DNA from: Cavia porcellus
Lineage: Eukaryota; Chordata; Mammalia; Rodentia; Caviidae
Reading direction: 5' to 3'
Length of the DNA stretch: 64,000 bases
NCBI RefSeq assembly: GCF_034190915.1
Contig: NW_026947509.1
Coordinates: forward strand, 35,162,767-35,226,766
Shown here: positions 14,367-23,300 of the stretch, piece after piece
How the letters are laid out: every line of letters starts with the position of its first letter
How positions within the stretch are numbered: the first letter of the stretch is position 1
Position numbers and translations under genes: made by a program
The notes under the pieces: generated by a model
What the model was told of the DNA's origin: nothing
Databases searched by the model: none
The model's input: the letters and a program-made list of their open reading frames with translations, nothing else

Positions 14367-17300
14367 GTGTGTGTGTTAGAGTGAAATAGAATAAAATGAA
14401 GTAGGGAGTACAGAGATCTAAAAGAGAGAGGGCTGGGCATGGGAAGGAAAGTTGCTAATAAGAGGAAAAAGAGGATTACTGGGGGACCACAATTTAAATA
14501 TTCACAAGTCACTGCATGGTCCAGAGGCAGCCCCCACTGGGCACGGAGTCCAGGAGAAGCCTCAAGCAGTGGAGCAAAGGAAAGACCCATCCTCGAACTC
14601 CAAAGTGGTTTCAAGGACCCAAGAGACAAGAGCAAAATGTGCCCAGAAGTCCAGATCAGCAGGTAAGGCTGGCAGTGGAATCTGCCTACGGAAGCGCAGG
14701 GCTCAGTGGGGAGGGTTTCTCCCGGAGAAGCAGGGAGGTGGGTGGATGTGTGCAGCCACTGGTGAATCGAGAAGTACCAGTAGAGAAACAGGACAACGGG
14801 GCAAGGCTCTGCCGCAGTGGTTGTTAGAAGTACTCGAGTCCCCAGGATGCAGTTCATGATGGTGTGTTTTCATGTGACCACTCCCCATTTGGCAAAGCCA
14901 CCACCCACCCCTGTGTGGGGGCTGTTCCTCTCCAATCCCTGCAGACCCACTATTGGGAGGGCACCAGTCCTCCAAGTGGACACCTTCTCAGGATTTCTGG
15001 GTTTTTGTTGTTACTTGGTTATTGCTGTTTTGAGTTTTGCTTCCTTTTGTTTTGTTTTGAAGACAAGGCCAAGTTATATAGCACAAGCTGGGCTTGAACC
15101 CACCATGTAGCCCAGACTGGTCTCAAACTCATGATCCCTCACCTCAGCCTCCCAGTATTGGGATTGTAGGTCCAGCTCAGGATTATTTCTTGATGGTGCA
15201 TTTCTAGAGGTCTGCATATTTTGAGTTAATACATGACAACTATCAAATTGACCCAATTACTTATAATGCGTTAATCTTATATTGTATGCTTTTGCCTGTA
15301 CCTTCACCAACAGTAAAAATAAGTGAAGACTTTCCACTTTGCCAAACACAAAAGCCAAAAACCATATTCCAGTGGGCTTACCTTGAGTTTCTTTGTGCAT
15401 TGCCTCCCGTAAAGCTGTGTTGCTGTTTGCCAGCGTCCCACCGCTCAGCTTCAGGAAGTGACGTAGGTCAGGGCAGAGAACCATTTCCAGTTCCCCATTT
15501 TCAGGTCACATGTTTTCTTCTTTGTTCCCAAACCAGCAATGCTCTGTGGCCAAGAAACCACAAGTGTCTATGATACAGGGCTATGCCCCATCTGAGGTGT
15601 GATGATCGAATAGCATGAAGGAAATGTAAACTTTTTTGGTTGAAAGCCAGCCCTTGTTGGGCCAGGGATTTAGCTCAGCGGCATAAGCGCCTGCCTTGCA
15701 AGCAGGCAGTCGTGAGTTTGATTCCTGGTACCGATAAAAAAAAGGAAAAAGACAAAAAAAAAAAAAAAAAAAAAAAAAAGAAAGCCAGCCCTTGGCAAAC
15801 GTTTTCCAGAGTGGGCCAGCCAGTCAACAGTTCGGGCTCTGCTGATCATACAGCCTGTCATGGCCACTCAGTGTGCATTTAGAGCAGAAGCAGCCAAGAC
15901 GAATGCATAGACAGCGGACATGGCTGGGTTCCAGTAAACTATTGGCAGCAGGCAGTCTGGCCCCCTCGGCCTGTAATGAAACACCGAGGCTGCTGAGGGT
16001 CGTGACTCACTGTACCACTGTCTAGTCTATCTTTACTAAAGAATCTGCTTTTAAAATAAATTAGTCATTTAAATGTTTCTTTTGAAGGCAATCTGTTTAT
16101 ATGTGCCAATTTTTATAAAATTCATTTCATTTTTTTAATTCTTATTTTGTTTAATCACTTAAAGCAATTAACCCTGTTATGCCTATTGCAATGTTTCTGT
16201 CTCGTTTTTTTTTAAAGAAAGACAAAACAAGATAGAAAACAGACAGAAATAGTACATACTTTCAAAGAAAAGAAATAGACAATAGTAAATCACTAGCTGA
16301 TGTATACATATTGTCCCCCTATAAATAGTTGTTCAAGGTACACAAGTGGAACATATAAATGGGATTTTAATCAGGAAGACTGCAAACAGTTCTGTTCAAC
16401 TATCCAACAAAAACTAAGTATTATGGCTATCAATCCTATACAATTAGACATGTATGCGTTTATCCATATCTTCATTTATGTTGAGACCTAACAGAGCATA
16501 TTAGATAAAAATCCTTATGAACAAAGATTAATAATATTGCTGGATTTCACACCATAACACTCCAGAATCACGATTGGGTACTGCAGGGCCACTTTCTTTC
16601 TTTCAAAGTTTTTGTTCATTTCATCATGTGTCATCAGATCAGTGCTCATAAACTGTTTATAAGTTTTACATAAGCTTGAGTCTTAACATGTATTTCTATC
16701 CTTTCTATGTTAGAGGGGAAAACATAACAAAGCAAGACAGAACTAAACTTTTTCCTATAGACATATAAAACTAAAAAGACATAAATCTGCTATATAAGGA
16801 GTCCTGGTCACTGTGCTGTTTCTTGTTATCATCAACAGAATTAGCTATATCATCAGATAAAGTATAATTGAGCATATCAGTACATAACAGAATTAACAGA
16901 AATACAACTTTATAGATAGTATAGAGCTACAAAAACAGGTAGTAATCAAGTCAGAATGGATATCATAGTGAATCATTGTCATTTTCAGTATAGTTGTCTG
17001 TATTCCTCAACTTGTTGCATCAACCTTACAGGTTTTGAATAAAATCTATCAATAATAAGCAGCAATCAAACAAGTCACATTTAACTAAGATCGGTCATGA
17101 TATAACAGGATAAGTCATACATAGATCCTGATTGAGTTAATAGGGAATTAAAGATGTCCCCCATGCTATGGACAGCCGTTCATGACCCTCAGATCCAATG
17201 CTTGTATACAAACTAGGACAGAAAGAGTTCCAACCAAGCAGAGTGGTGCGAGTAATAGGGCTTTTAATTCCTGATACACTATTAGCTGTATCTTCTGCTG

Positions 17301-20300
17301 GTTTTTTTTTTTTTTTTTTTTGAGGACTATTCCTCCCTTTTACTCCCCCAGAATGAACTGTGCATTTTTGGGTCTCCCCAACCCTCATGGTTTTGTATTG
17401 GGGGGCAACCTGCTATTTACTTAAGTGTTTCTGAACTTTCTCACTCCTGGGCTGGATTTCTAGTTATATTTCTTCATTTCTTAAAGCCTGTCTGTTCAAC
17501 CTATCCATATATACTGGTCTAGTTACCCCTATTACTCTCTGGTTCCCTATCACATAGAGTTCCATTTTCTCATGTTTGATTTTGGTCCATATAATCTTCT
17601 TCAGGCTAATTAAATTTCCTATAAAGAGTCTCTTAGTGGACCCTATCTCTTGATCCACTCTGCCTGCTATTCTCTATTTTTTCCCCGAACTTAGGGTATC
17701 TAGGCCATCTATATTAGAAATTATGTCCAGCTTTCTCTGCCTCATTTCTGTTGAGCTCTTCTAGTTGTCAGTTTGTCTTCTTCATTTTGTTTTCTGCTCC
17801 ATTCATTGTGGCCTCTCTGTTACTGTTTTTGGAATCTTGTTATTTTTTGCTTTTAGAATGTCCTGCAGTATTCTCTGTAGAGTTGAATTGGTGGTTGCAA
17901 ATTCCCCTAGTTCCTCTTTATCCTGGAAGCACCTTATTTCTCCATTAATTTCTAGGGACAGTTGTGTAGGATATATCAATCTTGGCTGGAGGTTATCATC
18001 TTTCAAAGCTTGAATTATTTCGCCCCACGCTCTTCATGATTTGATGGTTTGTGCCGAGAAGTCTGCTGTAATTCTGATGGGTATTCCCTTGTAAGTGATC
18101 TGTTTCTTGTCTTTGACGGCTTTTAATATTCTGTTCTGGATTTCTGGAATTTTGATTATTATATGCCTGGGTGTAGTTCTGTTTGGCTTGTAGGTGGCTG
18201 GGGTCCTGTATGCCTCATACATCTGAGTATCTTTACCTTTTACTAAATTAGGAAAATTCTCCTGGATTATTTCTGTGAATAGCCTTTGTAGTTCATTTGT
18301 TTGTGTCCCTACTTCTTCTTTTACGTTCTTAATTCTTAAGTTATAGATCCTCTTATCATCTTCTAGCCTTCGTATTATTGCTGTTTGTTTCCTTGTTATT
18401 GTTAAGAAGTTTTTCATTTCCTGCTCCCACATTACAAATCTGTGCTCCAGTTCAGCTAATCTATTCTTAGTTTCTTTCAAGCTGTTATGCCAGCTTTCAG
18501 TAGAGTTTTTAGTTTCCTGGTAATCTCTTTGAATCTGCTTCATGTATTCTATGTTTTCTCTATTTTCTCCATCCAACAATTCTCCCCTGTTTTTCTGTTC
18601 TTCCATTCCACCATCTGTTTTTCTTGGGCGGTGCTTAGCATTTCTCTAATTATTCTACTTATGTCTTGCTCTACTTCATTAAATACTTCACTTTTGAACT
18701 CATCTATGAGTTAACTCTGGAGATATTGCTTTATGTCTATTGGTGCTGTGTCTGATATTGCATGCTTTCTGTCCTCATTCTCCTTTGTATTTACATTTCC
18801 TGGATCAGTGTTCTCAGGATTGGAGACCAAGGACACTTTCTTGTTGCCTCCTCTTCTCATATTTTTTGTTCCTTCCATACAGATGTATACAGGAGGCCCA
18901 GTTTCTTTCTTTGTCCATTACAGTTTGTTTTAATCTGCCGGCTAGGTGTTCCCACCTACTGCAGTGTACTAGGGAGACACAGACCTGGGCAGCCTCTGCT
19001 GGGCCCGCCCCTCCAGGTCAACCTACTGAAGGCTTCACTGCTAGGGTGCACGGCCAGGCACAGGGACCTGGTTTGGGCTAGCCTACTGGGTCTTAGACCA
19101 TGACGTCACCCAGGTCAGGCACTCCCCACCAATCATGCTTGAATTGGGTATATGCGACTAAAGTCACTGCAGCGTCCTGTTCCGACTAGTCTGCCTGGTC
19201 CCAGAATGTCCTCTGTTGGAGCCTCCTAGTCTATGGAAGGGTCCCCATTCCTCTCACTCACCGTAGGTCGATGCAGGGCTCCCCGCCAGTCCCACTCTCA
19301 ACTCGGTTCGCTGATTCCCACTCTCAGAGCTTTCGCCTCTCTATCCCTACTGTGCCGATTCAGACGCAGCAGCGGTGGCAGGAAATTCAAATTGCAGTTT
19401 CCAGAGGTGCGGTTTCCAGCTTCGGTGCTAAGATTTTTTCTGTTCCAGTCATAGCACCAGGATTGCATTTCCAGTTGGTTTCTCTCAGCTTAGTTCGTTC
19501 CTGGGTCAGCAGGGTATATCTCCCCCTGCTTAGACTCCCCACACTGCACCATTCCTGGATTCTAAGCTGGCTATCTCAGAGAGCCTCCGTAGCTATTGTT
19601 ATCTATCCACCATGTTCTCCAACCCCCTTCTGTCTTGTTTTTGTCTTTGTGTGTGTGTGGGTGTGTATTAGAAATTGAACTCAGAGGGCTGGGGGTTTAG
19701 CTCAGTTCTCTGGTACCAAAAAACAAAAATTGAACTCAGGGCCTTCACTTTGAGCTATATCCACAATTTTTTAAAATGTATTATTTTGAAACAGGATCTT
19801 GCTAAGTTGCCCATGCCGGTCTCATGCTTGCCATCCTCACAGATTATAAGCTTGCTTTTGTCTTCTAACTTACTTGAAAAGTTGCAGGTCGTGAAGGCCC
19901 TGTTTGTTACTAAAATAGACAAACTGGTTTATCTGTAGCTGTGTAGCTCATGGCAGTTTCCCACTGTTGGCACCACTGATATTTCGGACCCAGATAACTC
20001 ACCACAGGGCCATCACATGTGTCGTGGGACACCCTGCAACACCTCTGGCCACTGGCCACTAGGTCCCAGTAGCTCCTGCCTCCCATGCAAGCCAACAGAG
20101 GTTCCCAAGCACTGCCCCTTGTCCCCCAGGGCAAAATCCCCCAGCACTGACAGCCACTGCTCTGTGCCCCACTAGAGCGCTTGCCTCACAGGCCCCCGAT
20201 GAGCACTGGATGCCTCCTCTCCTGTGCACCCCTCACACATACCCCAAAGGAAATCTCTCCCTCCCATCCTCCTCCTTCACTCCCCTGGACACCCACAGGC

Positions 20301-23300
20301 TCCCCTGGTGCCCACCAGCTGTGATTTGTTATCTAAGCACCTCAGGTCTATGGCGTGAGAGCCACAGGAGGTCAGGAAGTGATGAGTCCTGTCCCGCTGT
20401 GTCCAGGTCCTCGGTACCCCATAGTCCATAACCTAGGTAACAAGCCAAGTGGTCGGGCGTCTTCCTACACAGAGAGTGAATGCCTTGCAAGTGTGTGAAT
20501 TGGGAAAAGCTGCCCTTCTTAACACATTACCTTGAAACCACAGCTTTTGCTGCCCTCTGCTGGGAGATCATTCTCAGTGTACACATGGGTCCTTTCCAGC
20601 CTGAGGCCTTTGCTCAGTGCAAAGGGACCCCTGGGCCCCAAGGCCCTGATGTGTCTCTAAGTAGGTGCATCACTTTGCAGTTGGCAAAGCACCTAGCGCT
20701 ACACTTTGTTATCTAAGCTTCATAGTATGTGAGAGGTAATTCTACAGATATAGTTAAAGGGCTAAACACTTGCATGAGCTAAACTCTATATAGGTGGTTC
20801 TAATTCCACGCCTTTTGTTCTTTACAACTAACAATATAAGTAAATACATGAAGATACCTGCTCGTCTTTTATGAGCACAACCTCCCCCTTCTGTAAAATA
20901 AAGACAGTCACTGCTTCTGTTTACTGCAGACCGCTGGGAGGGTGAGGGACACAAGTGCTCTCTGTTCCTGCTGTTCCCTTGATGACTTCTCCAGCTCCCG
21001 GGTCCACCCTCACCCCACCCCAGGCACCTCGTGTGCATCACGAAGCTCCAAAGCTCTCCACAGGCCTCTGTCTTTCCACCCATGATCTTCTCCTGGTGAC
21101 TTTTCCCCATGAACCCCGAGAGTTCGCTTTCGGCTGGCCGAGTGGGATTCTCCCATTCCACTACTCAGCTACATCAGGCTGTTCTTTAATTTCCTCCTTG
21201 TGTTTTCACGTGCATGAGCAGTGCTGTTTAACCATGTACCCTCATGCTCCTTGTGTTCTGCTCACACTTAGTGACTGTGATCTCAATCAGTTGCTCTGTG
21301 GCCTCCTTAGAAAATGGACTGGCGGCTGTGGGAGAGTCACCCACTCACACTGGACCACGGGGATGCATACTGATGGGATAGCGAGATGACAGGCCCACCA
21401 GGTCCGGCTTCTAGGGGGAGCTGACCACGCCGTGGATCGAGCTGGCTGGCTGTTAAAGCAAAGCTCTTCCCACCCAGTGCGTCCTTCTCACCCCCACCTC
21501 CTATCCATGCCTACCGTGTTGCCAGCCCCTGCCCCTGAAGGCTGGACTTCCTTTGAGGCTCTGTTGGGGGAACCTCACTCCCCAGGGGTCCCTCCCTCTA
21601 GCCTGATTCTGCTTCAGATCTTTCCAAAGCAGCGAATGGCTTCTTCACCCCCATGCAGCTGTTTTCTTTTCCAGCAGTGCTCTTGCTTGTCCAGTGTGTT
21701 ACCCTTCATCTCTTTCAACAAGTGAGGTGCGAGAACATTAGACCAGGGATTCACCTTGACCTGCTGCGGGTGCAGCAGACTCCGTACCTCAGTGTGGGTC
21801 ACGAAACGCCTGCCCTCTCATGCCTGCCCTCTCATGCAGGAGACAGCCCTGCGTGAATTCACACCACAGAGGCATCGGAGGGGAAGCAGCAGGAATTGCT
21901 GGTGTTGATTTTAGCCCCTTTCACAGTTGCTTCTCCCCCATCTGAACCCAGGATGCCTATTCTGCGGCTCTGAGCTGCCACGTTTCCCCATGAGCAATCG
22001 GCAGAATAATCTAGAATGATCCAAGGTTTCCTTATAAAGAAATAAGGAAGCAACAAAAGGAAAATGACTGCAAGCCATGAAGACTGCAACCTCCACTCAG
22101 TGATCACCATTTGACCCAAATCTTGGTTTGAATCAGGAAACAAGGTTGTCCACAAAGATTCCTCTGGTTACGGGGACACTCAGCAGTATTTTGGGGAGGC
22201 GGTTTCCCTCAGCACAGAGAGATAAGCAGGCCTCTGCCTAGGACTACAGGACTGTAGATGGTGCCCAATTCCCTTGCAAATTAAAGCACATTTAGAAGAA
22301 CTCCTGTATGTTCTACTAAAAAATGTGTTATTTGACATCAAGGTGGCAGCAGTTTATTCATAAGAGCCTCCTCACTGGGCAGGGTCTAAGGAAGTCCCCC
22401 CAAACAGGAAATGGGAACCCCACCTCATCCTGCCTATGAGTAGATTATATAACAAAAGGGTTGCTGCAAAGAGTTTGTTGACTTCACCACAGGAAAACAA
22501 TTTTCACGACGCATCCGTGAGAGGCAGGAGGAGGTTTATGAGGCAGAATTTTCAAAGTGCACCTCACAATAGAGAGGGGGCGCTCAGGAGAGGCACATTA
22601 AGTCTGGCACTGGTTGTATTTGTGGGGTTTTGTGGATGTGATCGAAGCAGGTGATCTAGGATGCATATTGCTGCTGGCGGGTTACCAGTGGTGGCCGATC
22701 ACATGTGTTTGAAAGTGAGATACTCTGTGCATCGGTGTCCCTGCCTCCTCCAAGATCAAGGGCTGTGGGAAGTAGCATTGTTGACAGTTGAAAGGCACAA
22801 GCCAGAGCCCAATCTCCAGGATTGTTCTGTCTTTGAGGCCCTTAGGACTGATTGATTGATCAATTGATCAATCAATTGATTGATTTTGCAGTAAGTTTCC
22901 TCAAAGAGAGCAAGCCTTAAGTAACTGTTATGTCCTGCAGCTGCTATGAAAGTACAATTTTAGGGCTGGGGATTTAGCTCAGTGGCATAAGCATCTGCCT
23001 GGCAAACTTGAGGCTGTGAGTTTGATCCCCAGTACTGCAAAAAGTAAATAAATAAAAATAAAATACCATTTTACAATAATGATTGTCCTTGTCACCTTGC
23101 TACCTACCTTCATTGCATCTTCATATCTCACATTTTAAAAAGTCTGATGCTCGAAATGGGAGACTCCCAGCAGGTTGACCAGAGAATCTCGCTGATACCG
23201 TTTCTATTATTACAATAAATGTGGTTACTGTGAGAATCCCTGGGATGGAAGCATTCAGGAGAAAGAGTAAAAGGAGACCCAGTAAGCTCAAATTGTCTCT

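Larger units (their letters stand above)
10256..14524. other. SP110 intron
   Basis: Contains the ID element at 11056, a short GAT repeat at 12086-12113, a minus-strand B1-type SINE (13095-13220), an L1-like fragment (13225-13420) and a GATA microsatellite. No further SP110 exon was recognised, including no second copy of the repeated linker exon. Confidence 0.5.

Noticed and set aside
14222..14857. 211-codon minus-strand open frame
   Set aside because: It crosses the GATA microsatellite and overlaps an SP110 exon on the opposite strand; no family match.
15659..15779. tRNA gene
   Set aside because: The A and B boxes are present but the body is an ID SINE with an A-tail and target duplication, not a tRNA cloverleaf.
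18034..18606. 190-codon minus-strand frame as a host gene
   Set aside because: The coiled coil and RRM-like order are those of L1 ORF1p, inside a repeat with leader and A-tail.
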